Shown in pieces: positions 37,190 to 46,988 of a stretch of 64,000 nt of DNA (positions are counted from its first letter, which is position 1; every line of letters starts with the position of its first letter). Below the pieces are notes generated by a model, which did no database searches, had not been told where the DNA came from, and saw only the letters and a list, made by a program, of their open reading frames with translations. The stretch spans positions 3,472,001 to 3,536,000 of the forward strand of contig NZ_CP065800.1 in NCBI RefSeq assembly GCF_023206215.1, read 5' to 3'. The translations under genes and the position numbers were made by a program. The DNA comes from Butyrivibrio fibrisolvens (GTDB taxonomy: Bacteria; Bacillota; Clostridia; Lachnospirales; Lachnospiraceae).

Positions 37190-38434
37190 CTACGTCGCTT
37201 CCTCAAATCTGACTGAATCAGTATTCTCATCATAGTCTTCAAGATGAAGCGTTCCCTTTTTCCCTTCCAAAGAAGGAAGGATATAAGGTAATTGTATCAC
37301 TTTTTCGTCAATATTTTTCTTTGATCCCATAGCAACTTCAATATTGTCAAAATAAAGATACACATTATATACAGAATCAAAATACATCTGATCTGCCTGT
37401 AGATTGTATTTGGACAGTAACTGTGTCAGATCAAGGATCTCTGCAAAAACTTCATTATCTTCCACAGGAAGAGGTTTTAAGATAACTACGCTGTCATATT
37501 TTAGTCCTCTTACAACAGGAACCCCTTCAAGAAGCTGAGACGAGCTTTCAACTATGATTCCTTCTCTGTCAAAATACATATAACTTTCAAGATAACTGAT
37601 ACATCCTGCCAACGCTTTTTCGTACACATGTATATCGATGGTGTCAGCAGACTTTATATCTATTGTTATCTTTTCTATAAAAGGTATATCAGTAATAGAC
37701 TTATCATGATACTTGAATCCCAGAAACAATGAGTTATGAGAGAACATACCGTTCATCACCATATCCTGAATCTGTTCATCGCTATAATAAGTATTACCGG
37801 ATACATTGACTGTCTGTACCCTGTAGTGAGACCTTATATACTCTATAACACCTACTCCTAAGAGGGCTATGACTGCAATTGTCATCACCAGTATCAGGAT
37901 ACTTTTGTGAAGCCTCAACATATCATATAGTGATATCTTGGGTTTCTTTGGTTTTTTCGGCTTTTTGGTTCTTTCGGCATCAACATATCCCGGAGTAGGC
38001 CTGTCTCCGAACTTTCTCTCAAGATATGTTTTCTCCTGATAAGATCTTCTTGGAGCATTGTCCAATAATTTTAGAGAATTGCCTGTTCTGTTATGGTTGC
38101 CCTGTCTGCCTGCTCCGCTTCCTTTGTAAGTTTTCTTCTTATAGCCATAGGAAGCTCCGGCTTTCTTATATCCTGGCGGAGCACCCGTTCTTCTGCTTAC
38201 CTGATATGAACTATCATTTGCCATCCTTGAACTACGGACGGCTCCTGATATCTTCCCGTTTCTTGCTACCTGACCTCCACTTGCCATCTTGGAGGTTCTT
38301 GCCAACTGACCTCCACTTGCAATTTTGGATGTCCTTCCTGTCTGACTATTACCTGCCGCCTTCCTTGCTCTGGCTGTCTGGCTCCTGTTGACAGTCCTTA
38401 CACCGGCGGAACCTGCACTCTTTTTCTTATGCAT
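37190..38434 (-). CDS. divIB: Cell division protein DivIB/FtsQ
   Basis: 414 residues. A long basic cytoplasmic N-terminus with internal repeats (ARTSKMASGGQ, GRTSKIASGGQ) precedes one membrane helix (about 175-197) and an extracellular POTRA domain starting VQTVNVSGNTYYSDEQI. The divisome scaffold links FtsL, DivIC and the FtsW/PBP pair. It overlaps the ftsW end by 8 bp. The ~170-residue repeat-rich N-terminus is longer than usual. Confidence 0.88.
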   Translation of the reverse strand: MHKKKSAGSAGVRTVNRSQTARARKAAGNSQTGRTSKIASGGQLARTSKMASGGQVARNGKISGAVRSSRMANDSSYQVSRRTGAPPGYKKAGASYGYKKKTYKGSGAGRQGNHNRTGNSLKLLDNAPRRSYQEKTYLERKFGDRPTPGYVDAERTKKPKKPKKPKISLYDMLRLHKSILILVMTIAVIALLGVGVIEYIRSHYRVQTVNVSGNTYYSDEQIQDMVMNGMFSHNSLFLGFKYHDKSITDIPFIEKITIDIKSADTIDIHVYEKALAGCISYLESYMYFDREGIIVESSSQLLEGVPVVRGLKYDSVVILKPLPVEDNEVFAEILDLTQLLSKYNLQADQMYFDSVYNVYLYFDNIEVAMGSKKNIDEKVIQLPYILPSLEGKKGTLHLEDYDENTDSVRFEEAT

Positions 38435-39599
38435 ACTCAGCAGAAGATATCCTTGATACGTTCAGTGCTATCCCTATCTCCACAAGCTGCATCACGACTG
38501 CGGAGCCGCCATAACTTATAAATGGCAGTGTGATACCGGTATTAGGGATACTGTTAGTTACAACTGCTATATTAAGGATCACCTGTATAGAAACATGCGC
38601 CAGTACTCCGATAACAAGAAGCGCTCCGAACATATCCGTAGCCGAGTCTGCTACCAGCTTAAGTCTCCATACAAGGAGCATGAACATTATCATGATAGCT
38701 ATAGCTCCAAAAAGGCCCAGTTCTTCACATATTATTGAAAAGATCATATCGTTCTGAGCTTCCGGCAGAAAGCCAAGTTTTTGCATGCTCTCGCCAAGTC
38801 CTTTACCAAAAAGACCTCCGGAACCTATTGCATAGAGAGCCTGTATGGTCTGATGGCTCGTGCTGCTTGCGAACTGCTCAGGATGAATCCATGCCAGAAT
38901 ACGCCTAAATCTAAAGTTAAGACCATCTGCAGATGATGCAGAAGACGATACCGCATAATATATGGCAAGTGCCGCCACGCAGGCAGCGCCTCCGCCAAGC
39001 AGTATAAATCTTTTATAGTCAGGACAGGATACAAAGAGCATCGCGATCGCTATACATATAACAATAAGTGCCGAACTAAGGTTTCTTGTGAGCGAATAGA
39101 TCAAAAAAGCAGGAACAAGCGACATAATAAGTGTTATGCTAAAACCTCTCCTGGTTGATACCTGCTTACCAAGCTGTGATACAAATCCCGCAAGGAATAT
39201 TATCATAAGCATCTTACTTATCTCTGCAGGCTGGATAGATATCCCAAAGAGCTTGATCCATCTGGTAGCACCGTTAGCAGAATAGGCAAGCGGCGTCTTT
39301 ACAAGAAAAGGTGCAGCACAGGCGCCTCCATATGCCAGTATCGTCACCTTTTTGTAGATCTTATAATTGGGCCAGAAAGATACAACAAGCATGACCAAAA
39401 GTCCTGCCGCAGTAGAAATCATCTGCCTTTTAAAATAGTACCAGGCATTACCAAACTTAAGATTAGCTTCATATGAGCTCGTCGACAGAAGCATGATAAG
39501 CCCGAATACAAGGAGGAATAACACTATAAAAATGAGACCGTAGTTGACATAATAGGTCTTTTTAAATCTTGCCCTTACCCTTTCCTGCGCATCCATCAT
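38427..39599 (-). CDS. ftsW: Septal peptidoglycan glycosyltransferase FtsW (SEDS)
   Basis: 390 residues with about ten membrane helices. SEDS motifs are NGATRWI near residue 108, QPAEISKMLMI, GLGESMQKLGFLPEAQNDMIF near 275 (with the catalytic-region Asp), and ITLPFISYGGSA near the C-terminus. Polymerises lipid II at the septum together with the class B PBP encoded upstream. ATG at 39599 behind AAGGAGGGGG. murG, often next to ftsW, is absent here. Confidence 0.95.
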   Translation of the reverse strand: MMDAQERVRARFKKTYYVNYGLIFIVLFLLVFGLIMLLSTSSYEANLKFGNAWYYFKRQMISTAAGLLVMLVVSFWPNYKIYKKVTILAYGGACAAPFLVKTPLAYSANGATRWIKLFGISIQPAEISKMLMIIFLAGFVSQLGKQVSTRRGFSITLIMSLVPAFLIYSLTRNLSSALIVICIAIAMLFVSCPDYKRFILLGGGAACVAALAIYYAVSSSASSADGLNFRFRRILAWIHPEQFASSTSHQTIQALYAIGSGGLFGKGLGESMQKLGFLPEAQNDMIFSIICEELGLFGAIAIMIMFMLLVWRLKLVADSATDMFGALLVIGVLAHVSIQVILNIAVVTNSIPNTGITLPFISYGGSAVVMQLVEIGIALNVSRISSAEYA

Positions 39600-39680
39600 A
39601 AGTATCCCCCTCCTTAGGTTTTTTCTTTATTGAAGCAGGTGTCAAAAGTTTCTTTTGATCCTTACATCGTCTTACCGTAT

Positions 39681-41039
39681 TCAAAGAGAATTAACATAGC
39701 TCTTGAACATCTTGCCCCTAACTTCATAGCTAGGGAACATATCCCAGCTGGCACAGGCAGGAGACAGAAGAACTGCATCGCCAGGTACCGCATGTTCTGT
39801 ACAGTATTTTAAAGCGCCATCAAAGCTATCCTCGTGATGGATAGCAGTAAATCCATGTTTTCTGGCACATGCATCGATCTTGTCAGCTGTAGCTCCGATA
39901 AGCACAAGTTCTTTGACTTTGCCATCAAAAGCTTCTATCCACTCATCAAATTCACTGCCCTTGTCATATCCGCCTCCTATTAGGAATGTAGGCTTGGACA
40001 TAGCCTTGATACCCTGGATAGCAGCATCCGGATTAGTACCCTTGGAATCGTTGTAATAGTCAACGCCTCTCTTCGTACCTGAGAACTCTATTCTGTGCTC
40101 TACAGCCTTGAAATCATGGATTACCCTAAGAATAGTAGCCATAGGAACATCCATTGCCATAGCTATAGCGATAGCTGCCATAACATTCTCAACATTGCAA
40201 AGACCCACAAGATTCATATCATGGATATTCATGATACGGACATTGTCACCTTCACCGGCAAGATATATCTCTTCACCGTCAAGATAGAAGCCCTTTTCAA
40301 GCTTTTCATGTGATGAGAAAAAGACCACCTTGGCAGGGCACCTATCAGCAAATTCCCTTGTATACTCATTGTCATAGTTAAGCACACAGGTATCTGCTTT
40401 AGTAGCATTGTAGGTGACATTCTCCTTGCACTTTGCATAGTTGTCCATAGTATGATGCCTGTTAAGATGATCAGGAGTGATATTAAGGATTGCTGATACA
40501 TCTGCATGGAAATTCTCAACAGCTTCAAGCTGGAAAGAGCTGATCTCAGCAACAGTTACACTCTCATCAGTCATCTTCTGTGCTTCAAGTGCATATGAAT
40601 GACCTATATTACCTACTACATATACATCATTAAAGTGAGCCTTCATAATCTCACCCACAAGAGTTGTAGTAGTTGTCTTACCATTGGTTCCTGTTATAGC
40701 TATAAGTTTTCCTTTAGCAAAGTTATATGCAAGCTCTATCTCGCTCCATACAGGGATATTTTTGTTCTTAAAATACATGATGGTATCTGTATCAAGCGGT
40801 ACAGCAGGACTTGGTACCACAAGCGCGATCTCATCTGCAAGTTCCTGTGGAAGCCTTCCTATAACGATCTTAACATTATCAGCATCCTGCTCGAGCTTGG
40901 CTCTTACATCTGCTTCATTAACTTTCTCATTCTCATCAAGTAGAACAGGCCATGCTCCTGCTCCGCACAGAAGGTGCGCAGAACCTATTCCGGACAGTCC
41001 CGTTCCTATGACCAGGACCTTCTTATCCTTTAAATCCAT
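39681..41039 (-). CDS. murD: UDP-N-acetylmuramoylalanine--D-glutamate ligase
   Basis: 452 residues. Adds D-glutamate to UDP-MurNAc-L-Ala. Seen are an N-terminal Rossmann-like GTGLSGIGSA, the ATP loop ITGTNGKTTTT near residue 111, NITPDHLNRH and the C-terminal-domain motif YYNDSKGTNPDAA. ATG at 41039 lies 8 bases after GGAGG; the upstream in-frame ATG at 41054 lacks such a site. Confidence 0.96.
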   Translation of the reverse strand: MDLKDKKVLVIGTGLSGIGSAHLLCGAGAWPVLLDENEKVNEADVRAKLEQDADNVKIVIGRLPQELADEIALVVPSPAVPLDTDTIMYFKNKNIPVWSEIELAYNFAKGKLIAITGTNGKTTTTTLVGEIMKAHFNDVYVVGNIGHSYALEAQKMTDESVTVAEISSFQLEAVENFHADVSAILNITPDHLNRHHTMDNYAKCKENVTYNATKADTCVLNYDNEYTREFADRCPAKVVFFSSHEKLEKGFYLDGEEIYLAGEGDNVRIMNIHDMNLVGLCNVENVMAAIAIAMAMDVPMATILRVIHDFKAVEHRIEFSGTKRGVDYYNDSKGTNPDAAIQGIKAMSKPTFLIGGGYDKGSEFDEWIEAFDGKVKELVLIGATADKIDACARKHGFTAIHHEDSFDGALKYCTEHAVPGDAVLLSPACASWDMFPSYEVRGKMFKSYVNSL

Positions 41040-41129
41040 TTGTAAATCCTCCATCCAAAGACAAAATATACTTATAAAAACATTATTCTATAATGGCTAT
41101 ATAGCTCACTACAGATACATGATCTCAGA

Positions 41130-42104
41130 TTATCTGCTTATTGCAAGAAGTCCTATAATACCTGCGATGATAGTAACTGTAGTAAACGCATTAACAACTC
41201 TTGTCTCAGACCAGCCGCCCTTTTCGAAGTGATGATGAATAGGTGCCATTCTGAATATTCTCTTACCATGAGTGAGCTTAAAATATCCAACCTGCATTAC
41301 AACAGATATAACTTCTACAGCATAGATGATACCTACGATAGGGATCCAGAGTGTAAGACCTGTAAGATAACTTACTGCTACTACATATCCGCCGATCGCA
41401 AGTGATCCGCCATCTCCCATATATACTTTACCCGGATACACATTGTAATAAAGATATCCAAGAAGCCCTCCAAGAAGAGCTGCGCTTACCGGAGCAAGCT
41501 CTACAGTAGACATAGCTGCAACTATCACGAAGAATGTCGCAACAACAGCTGTAACAGATCCGCACAGACCGTCTACTCCGTCCGTAAAGTTGGTTCCGTT
41601 GGTTGTAGCAAGTGCTACAAGGAAAAGGAACGGAATATTAAACCATGATAGATTAATTTCTTTTCCCAAAAAAGGGATGTACATATTGTAGAAATCATCA
41701 AATGCAGTATTAACAAAAACAACAAATACTACCATCACGATGAACTGCAAAAGGAGCTTCTGCCATACGCGAAGACCGAGATTCCTGTGCATTACAACTT
41801 TGATATAATCGTCGATAAAGCCTACGATATAAAAACCTATTGTAAGTATGACAACTGCCCATAGCTTAGGAGTCTTAACGGCATATGGAATAGTAACTAT
41901 CAGCATCGGAAGAAGGAATATGATACCTCCCATGAGAGGCGTTCCTGCTTTTTTCTTATGAGATTCAAGACCCTCTTCTCTCTCAGAATCCTTAATGCCA
42001 AGATTCTTAAGGATCGGGATGATGATCTTACCGGCTATAAGAGCCAGTATCCACCCGATAATGATAGGCGCAGCGATATACTTTAACAATACTTCATTAG
42101 ACAT
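41130..42104 (-). CDS. mraY: Phospho-N-acetylmuramoyl-pentapeptide transferase
   Basis: 324 residues with about ten membrane helices. Makes lipid I. Conserved motifs are GTPLMGG near residue 57, GFIDDYIKV with the DD pair, NGTNFTDGVDGLCG and the histidine motif APIHHHFEKGGWSE near the C-terminus. ATG at 42104 behind GGAGATG; an in-frame ATG at 42122 lacks a ribosome site. Confidence 0.96.
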   Translation of the reverse strand: MSNEVLLKYIAAPIIIGWILALIAGKIIIPILKNLGIKDSEREEGLESHKKKAGTPLMGGIIFLLPMLIVTIPYAVKTPKLWAVVILTIGFYIVGFIDDYIKVVMHRNLGLRVWQKLLLQFIVMVVFVVFVNTAFDDFYNMYIPFLGKEINLSWFNIPFLFLVALATTNGTNFTDGVDGLCGSVTAVVATFFVIVAAMSTVELAPVSAALLGGLLGYLYYNVYPGKVYMGDGGSLAIGGYVVAVSYLTGLTLWIPIVGIIYAVEVISVVMQVGYFKLTHGKRIFRMAPIHHHFEKGGWSETRVVNAFTTVTIIAGIIGLLAISR

Positions 42105-42215
42105 AACAACATCTCCATACATTACTATTAAATACAGTGTAGATTCCCAAACACATATACACTAAATGCATCCCACATAAGCAGCTTCTCTAAAGCCATA
42201 CATCTTACTATATGA

Positions 42216-44552
42216 TCACGGTCCGTCGCCTTCTGCCGGTGTATTGGCTGTTGTATCAGGAAGAGATGACTCTCCGCCTCCAACAACATCACCTGTTTCA
42301 GGATCGATAAGTTCACCTGTATTCGGGTCAATATAATACCCCGTCTCAGGGTCAACGTCAAATGTCTCCCAGATTCTGGTGCTTCCTTCTTCAGAAGCAT
42401 CGCTACTGCCATCACCTGCTTCGCCATCCTCTTGTGTATCAGTACCGTCTTGCGCAGTTCCATCATCCATAGGTACGCCCTCTGAGCCAATCTGTGATTC
42501 ATCAAGATCGTCCACATTGGTATCGCCTGACTGGCCTGATGCATTGCCATCTTCTATAGAGTCATACGTAGCTGTGTCATCCTGACTTTGTACTGAATAG
42601 CCGCTTAAATTAAGAGCATCAAGCTCGGCCTGCTCCTCTTCTGTCACAGGTTCTGTCATAGGATAGTGAAGATACGGAAGAACCTCAGTAAGGACCTTCC
42701 TTACAATTCTTGTTGCAAACTTAGCATCAGCCTGAAACTGAGCATTAGGCCTGTCTACAACTACATAGATAGCTATCTCCGGGTCATCTGCAGGAGCATA
42801 TCCCATAAAAGATACCACATAGTTGGTCTTATCTCGCGGGATAGTCTCGGCTGTACCTGTCTTACCGCCTATCATATATCCGGCCGGTCTTGCAGTCTTA
42901 CCTGTACCTTCCTCACCCGCAACAACCAGATTACAGTAACTGACTATCTTGTCAGAGACTGTCTCTGAAATCGTCTGTCTTATAATCCTGGGTTCTATAG
43001 TCTTAACTGTAGCTCCGCTGGGAGATACAATCTTACTTACAAAGTGAGGCTGATAATAATATCCGCCATTTATAAGAGAAGCAAATCCGGCTATAGTCTC
43101 AATCATAGTGACGTTAAAGCCCTGACCGAATGTACCTGTAGCAAGTTCTGTCGGTCCCATGGTATCTGCTGTATATACAAGTCCTGCAGTTCTGGCTTCA
43201 CCAGCAAGATCGACATTGGTCTTAAGTCCAAAACCAAACGTATGCTGATATCCTGCAAAAGTTGCAGATCCCATAGTCTGACCTATCTGCATGAGCGCTA
43301 CGTTACAGGAGATCTCAATAGATCTTCCTACAGAAACCTGACCGTCACCATATCTGTTATGGCATCTGATATCATGGCCGCCTATCTCAAGGCTTCCGTT
43401 GCACTGATATACTTCATTGCCTGTTATGCTTCCATTGTCCAGAGCAGCCGCAACTGTAAACGGTTTAAATACAGATCCGGGCTCATAGGTATTAGATATA
43501 CAGAAGTTTCTCCAAAGCGCATTGTAATTGGCAAGAAGAAGTTCACTTGACATATTGGCAAGGTTGGTCTCATTGATATAACCACCTGTCTCAGATTCAA
43601 GATCCACTTTGTTGCCAAGTTCATCTACCATTCTCATGCCAAGGAGTTTGGAAGAATCTCTGGTATTGTTAAGGTCAAAATTCGGATAGCTTGCCATAGC
43701 AAGAATCTCTCCCGAGTTAACATCCATAACAATGCAGCCAACATTCTCCGCAGCATTACCTTCATGATAAGAATCTTTATAAGTATCATTGAACTCCTGA
43801 AGGTACTTCTCAACTATACTCTGGATATTACCATCTATAGTAGTAACTATACTATTTCCATCTACAGCAGCTATAGTAGTACGCTCAAGGGTACTCTCTT
43901 CATCCAGATATCCGTACTCACGGCCATAGGTTCCGTTGAGTTCATCATTGTAATACTCTTCAAGGCCGTATTGTCCCTGATTGTCTTTGGTGGTAAAACC
44001 GACTATGTCACAGGCAAGTGACCCATTGGGATAATATCTTATATAAGAATCCTCAAACCATACTCCCTGAATATTGGCATTGTAATCTCCGCTTCCCGGA
44101 GTCATATAAGCCTGAAAAGGTGCTATCTGATCATACTGAAGTTCTTTAGCGATTATGTAGTATGCAGAACTTGGGTTATTGCTTATGTAAGTTCTAAGTG
44201 TCGATTCATCTATATAGTCACCAAACTGAGCTACTATGGCTTTGATCGTTGGTTCTACCGCATCCTTTTTTTCTAATAATACTCTTGTATCTAAGATGAC
44301 ATTATAGACTTTCTGGCTCATGGCAAGAACTGTGCCATTCTTGTCAAGTATCTCGCCTCTTCTGTAAGGAAGCGTCACAGAGTCATATTCCTGCTGCGAC
44401 AGGACTTGTTTCTCATAATCAGCTCCGTTATTTCTTGTTATAGATACAAGCCTAGCAGATAATATCGCGAATATCAGCATCATGCATACAAACATGACCC
44501 TAAGTTTTTTCTTCATGCGCCAGGTAAAGCGCTGTTCTTTCTTATCTTTCAT
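42216..44552 (-). CDS. ftsI: Class B penicillin-binding protein (PBP2B/SpoVD type)
   Basis: 778 residues. Septal transpeptidase with an N-terminal membrane helix (about 14-36), a dimerisation domain and a transpeptidase domain with SVFK (Ser360), SCN (414-416) and KTG (563-565). No PASTA domain is seen; instead the last ~130 residues are an acidic Asp/Glu/Ser/Thr-rich tail of low complexity. ATG at 44552 with only a weak upstream site. It is downstream of ftsL in the dcw cluster, so vegetative PBP2B is more likely than sporulation SpoVD. Confidence 0.93.
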   Translation of the reverse strand: MKDKKEQRFTWRMKKKLRVMFVCMMLIFAILSARLVSITRNNGADYEKQVLSQQEYDSVTLPYRRGEILDKNGTVLAMSQKVYNVILDTRVLLEKKDAVEPTIKAIVAQFGDYIDESTLRTYISNNPSSAYYIIAKELQYDQIAPFQAYMTPGSGDYNANIQGVWFEDSYIRYYPNGSLACDIVGFTTKDNQGQYGLEEYYNDELNGTYGREYGYLDEESTLERTTIAAVDGNSIVTTIDGNIQSIVEKYLQEFNDTYKDSYHEGNAAENVGCIVMDVNSGEILAMASYPNFDLNNTRDSSKLLGMRMVDELGNKVDLESETGGYINETNLANMSSELLLANYNALWRNFCISNTYEPGSVFKPFTVAAALDNGSITGNEVYQCNGSLEIGGHDIRCHNRYGDGQVSVGRSIEISCNVALMQIGQTMGSATFAGYQHTFGFGLKTNVDLAGEARTAGLVYTADTMGPTELATGTFGQGFNVTMIETIAGFASLINGGYYYQPHFVSKIVSPSGATVKTIEPRIIRQTISETVSDKIVSYCNLVVAGEEGTGKTARPAGYMIGGKTGTAETIPRDKTNYVVSFMGYAPADDPEIAIYVVVDRPNAQFQADAKFATRIVRKVLTEVLPYLHYPMTEPVTEEEQAELDALNLSGYSVQSQDDTATYDSIEDGNASGQSGDTNVDDLDESQIGSEGVPMDDGTAQDGTDTQEDGEAGDGSSDASEEGSTRIWETFDVDPETGYYIDPNTGELIDPETGDVVGGGESSLPDTTANTPAEGDGP

Positions 44553-44611
44553 TTTGTCCCCAAATACTTTTTTATAAACTCAGCCTCATGTCACGAGCAA
44601 ATAATCCTATG

Positions 44612-44647
44612 AAAAACGCCGGCCAAACTGTTCATCTGCCCGGCGTT
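44612..44647 (-). terminator. Terminator-like hairpin between ftsL and the PBP gene
   Basis: AACGCCGG (44615-44622) pairs with CCGGCGTT (44640-44647). On the minus strand the stem runs into five T bases. It would attenuate transcription inside the dcw cluster. Confidence 0.85.
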
Positions 44648-44673
44648 CCAAAGAACTATTTTATCATAAAATC

Positions 44674-45123
44674 TTATTTCTGAGGGATTGCTTCATTCTG
44701 TCTTACATAGTCGTCTCCACCCTCATCAGAGTAGGTTACAATCTGATTCTCATCAGCGTATGTCATGCCATACTCTTCCATAGCTATACGCTTGATTTCA
44801 TCAAGGTCAACATTGCTGCTGGCTTTGTTGTACTTCTCATCATTCTCCTGTCTTAGCTCATTGAGCTGACTTTCAAGTGCAGAGATAGTATTGGCGCTGT
44901 TGGTTATCTGCATCCTAAGTGATACATAACATGTAGCAACGACAGCTACAGCAGCCATAGCCAAACACAAAAAGGCCATATAGCCAAAAGACATGTGCTT
45001 CCTGCGTCTATTCTGACCACCCTTTACTTCACGAAATCTCTCCTCTTGTTGTTTCTGTCTTCTGCGGACAGTATTGCCATCTGCATATTCTGCATTGTAC
45101 TCATATCTGTATCTCTCGTTCAT
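44674..45123 (-). CDS. ftsL: FtsL-like divisome protein
   Basis: 149 residues with a charged cytoplasmic N-terminus, one membrane helix (about 45-67) and an extracellular coiled coil (ANTISALESQLNELRQEN). This layout and the position between rsmH and the PBP gene identify FtsL; sequence conservation is low in this family. ATG at 45123 behind AAAGGAGG. Confidence 0.82.
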   Translation of the reverse strand: MNERYRYEYNAEYADGNTVRRRQKQQEERFREVKGGQNRRRKHMSFGYMAFLCLAMAAVAVVATCYVSLRMQITNSANTISALESQLNELRQENDEKYNKASSNVDLDEIKRIAMEEYGMTYADENQIVTYSDEGGDDYVRQNEAIPQK

Positions 45124-45164
45124 AATAGTGCCTCCTTTGAAGGTGTGCCCTTAGGATGACCATG

Positions 45165-46118
45165 TTATTTCTCGTCTACTGTGACTGCTTTTTCAAAGAC
45201 TCTAAGCTTTGCACTGGCAGATCTTGTATTATTGTCGAGTTCTTCCTGACTTGGAAGAATAGGTTTCCTTGTTATTACTTTGCCTTTAGATTTCTTGCCG
45301 CACACACATACCGGGAACTCAGGCGGACATGTGCATGGATTTTCATTGTTCTTGAAGTTGACCTTAGTGATCCTGTCTTCAAGAGAATGGAAGGTTATAA
45401 CGCAGAACCTTCCACCGGGATTGAGAAAATCAATCATCCCGTCAAGTGAATTCTGAAGAACATCAAGTTCTCTGTTGCAGGCTATCCTTATAGCCTGGAA
45501 GGTACGCTTACTGGGATTCCCTCCCTTAGTACGCATCTTGGCAGGGATTGACTCATGTACTATCCTGTCAAGTTCGCCTGTTGTCTCAATCTCTTTTTTC
45601 TGTCTTTCAATACAGATATGCTTAGCGATATTACGTGCAAACTTATCCTCACCATAATCTCTTATGATGTGATATATCTCACTCTCTGGCCACTCATTGA
45701 TGATCTCTTTGGCCGAAAGTGTCTGCCTTCTATCCATACGCATATCAAGGGGAGCATCGTACTTGTAACTAAATCCCCTGTCTGCAGCATCAAGCTGATA
45801 AGATGAAACTCCAAGATCTATAAGAATTCCATCTACACCTGTAACACCAAGCTCTTTGAGCCTTGCTACAGCATTTTCATAATTGTCTCTAATAATTGTG
45901 ACTCTGTCTTTGAAAGGTTCAAGACGCATGGTCGCAGCTTTAATGGCATCCTCATCCTGATCTATTCCGTAAAGATGTCCGCCGGCAGTCAGCTTCTCAG
46001 CGATATGAGAAGAATGTCCTGCTCCTCCAAGTGTCCCGTCCAGATAGATACCATCCGGTTTAATATTCAGATTATCGATTACTTCATTAAGAAGTACGGA
46101 TGTATGCTTAAATTCCAA
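45165..46118 (-). CDS. rsmH: 16S rRNA m4C1402 methyltransferase
   Basis: 317 residues. Motifs are [13 protein letters not shown] at the start, SAM-binding [31 protein letters not shown]-equivalent [17 protein letters not shown] and the C-terminal [10 protein letters not shown]. Second gene of the dcw cluster, 14 bp after mraZ, the usual position. ATG at 46118 with a GGAGG-like site overlapping the mraZ end. Confidence 0.97.
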   Translation of the reverse strand: MEFKHTSVLLNEVIDNLNIKPDGIYLDGTLGGAGHSSHIAEKLTAGGHLYGIDQDEDAIKAATMRLEPFKDRVTIIRDNYENAVARLKELGVTGVDGILIDLGVSSYQLDAADRGFSYKYDAPLDMRMDRRQTLSAKEIINEWPESEIYHIIRDYGEDKFARNIAKHICIERQKKEIETTGELDRIVHESIPAKMRTKGGNPSKRTFQAIRIACNRELDVLQNSLDGMIDFLNPGGRFCVITFHSLEDRITKVNFKNNENPCTCPPEFPVCVCGKKSKGKVITRKPILPSQEELDNNTRSASAKLRVFEKAVTVDEK

Positions 46119-46132
46119 GCGTTGCCTCCATT

Positions 46133-46570
46133 TTAGAAATCAAGACCCATATTACCCATTTCTTCAGCAACATCTTCTATGTCATCGAAGGAGTTGTTCT
46201 CCTCCCACTTGCTGCTACTCCAGATCTCTGCATGATTGCCAACACCTACAATCACTGCATCTGCTTCTTTTTGCATACCTGCAAAATCAAGAAGATTGGC
46301 AGGAAGTAAGATACGTCCCTGCTTGTCAAATTCGGTAACCAGCGCTCCGCCGAGGAAGAATCTCTGGAGCTTACGGCTCTTGCTGTTAGATGAAGGTAGC
46401 GATTGCAGTTTCATGGTAAATGCTTCCCAGCTGTCTTCCGGATACAGCAAAAGACACCCATCAAGTCCCTTGGTGACCGCAAACTGCTCGCCCAGTTCAT
46501 CGCGGATCTTGGAAGGAATGATGAGACGCCCTTTAGCATCAATTGAATGGCTGTATTCACCAGTTAACAT
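46133..46570 (-). CDS. mraZ: Transcriptional regulator MraZ
   Basis: 145 residues with two AbrB-like SpoVT domains: [24 protein letters not shown] at the N-terminus and [19 protein letters not shown] in the second half. MraZ represses its own dcw operon. I choose the ATG at 46570, six bases after GGTGA; a GTG two codons earlier is too close to that site. Direct GTGG repeats upstream fit MraZ binding. Confidence 0.95.
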   Translation of the reverse strand: MLTGEYSHSIDAKGRLIIPSKIRDELGEQFAVTKGLDGCLLLYPEDSWEAFTMKLQSLPSSNSKSRKLQRFFLGGALVTEFDKQGRILLPANLLDFAGMQKEADAVIVGVGNHAEIWSSSKWEENNSFDDIEDVAEEMGNMGLDF

Positions 46571-46666
46571 CAGCACTCACCCAAGCGTCTATTACTTTCT
46601 TTCAAAACTACATCTGTGGTCTTATACAAAATATTTATATCTTCATTTTCTATATCGGAAAAGATT

Positions 46667-46770
46667 CACCACTTTTTAATACTTTTCCACCACTTTTCTC
46701 CACCTGCCACCATTTTATTACATTTTTTTGGGCTTTTCAATAAAAATATGGCGTGGTGGAAAGTGGAGGG
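46667..46770 (-). promoter_or_regulatory. MraZ-binding repeat cluster upstream of mraZ
   Basis: On the minus strand, AAAGTGGTG-like units recur every 10-11 bp between 46667 and 46716. On the opposite strand a similar GTGGTGGAAAGTGG tract lies at 46753-46766. MraZ is known to bind short GTG-containing direct repeats at about 10-bp spacing. The cluster lies 100-200 bp upstream of the mraZ start. Confidence 0.6.
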
Positions 46771-46830
46771 ATATTCCAAAATGGTTTAAAGGCAGATAAA
46801 AACTAGGGCTTGGCTGATTAAAATTTTTTT

Positions 46831-46858
46831 AATCGAGTAGGCTGACTCCTACTCGATT
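46831..46858. repeat. 11-bp perfect inverted repeat
   Basis: AATCGAGTAGG (46831-46841) and CCTACTCGATT (46848-46858) pair perfectly around a 6-base loop. A T7 run precedes it on the plus strand. It directly abuts the branched element that follows. Confidence 0.7.
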
Positions 46859-46860
46859 TC

Positions 46861-46951
46861 GCACACGAACATTCCGCACTTAGTGCTCCATGTTCTTACG
46901 ACCGGCAAATGAATTTGTATGCAAGCATCCATTCGCTTGCCGGTCTTGTGC
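46861..46951. ncRNA. Candidate three-way-junction RNA element between mraZ and lgt
   Basis: Closing stem GCACA/TGTGC (46861-46865 with 46947-46951) encloses two arms. Arm 1 (46867-46895) pairs GAACAT/ATGTTC and GCAC/GTGC around a symmetrical TCC/TCC internal loop with a TTA apical loop. Arm 2 (46900-46945) begins with a 9-bp stem GACCGGCAA/TTGCCGGTC. No ORF covers it. The coding strand is uncertain. Confidence 0.45.
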
Positions 46952-46953
46952 AA

Positions 46954-46988
46954 CAAAAAAATAAAGGCTCCATTTTACAGGAACCTTT
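46954..46988 (-). terminator. Rho-independent terminator of lgt
   Basis: On the minus strand an AAAGG..CCTTT stem with inner GG/CC pairing is followed by ATTTTTTT. It begins at the stop codon of the small ORF at 46987. Confidence 0.75.

Noticed and set aside
42128..42550. 140-codon minus-strand ORF near the PBP end
   Set aside because: It is an out-of-frame reading of the low-complexity acidic PBP tail.
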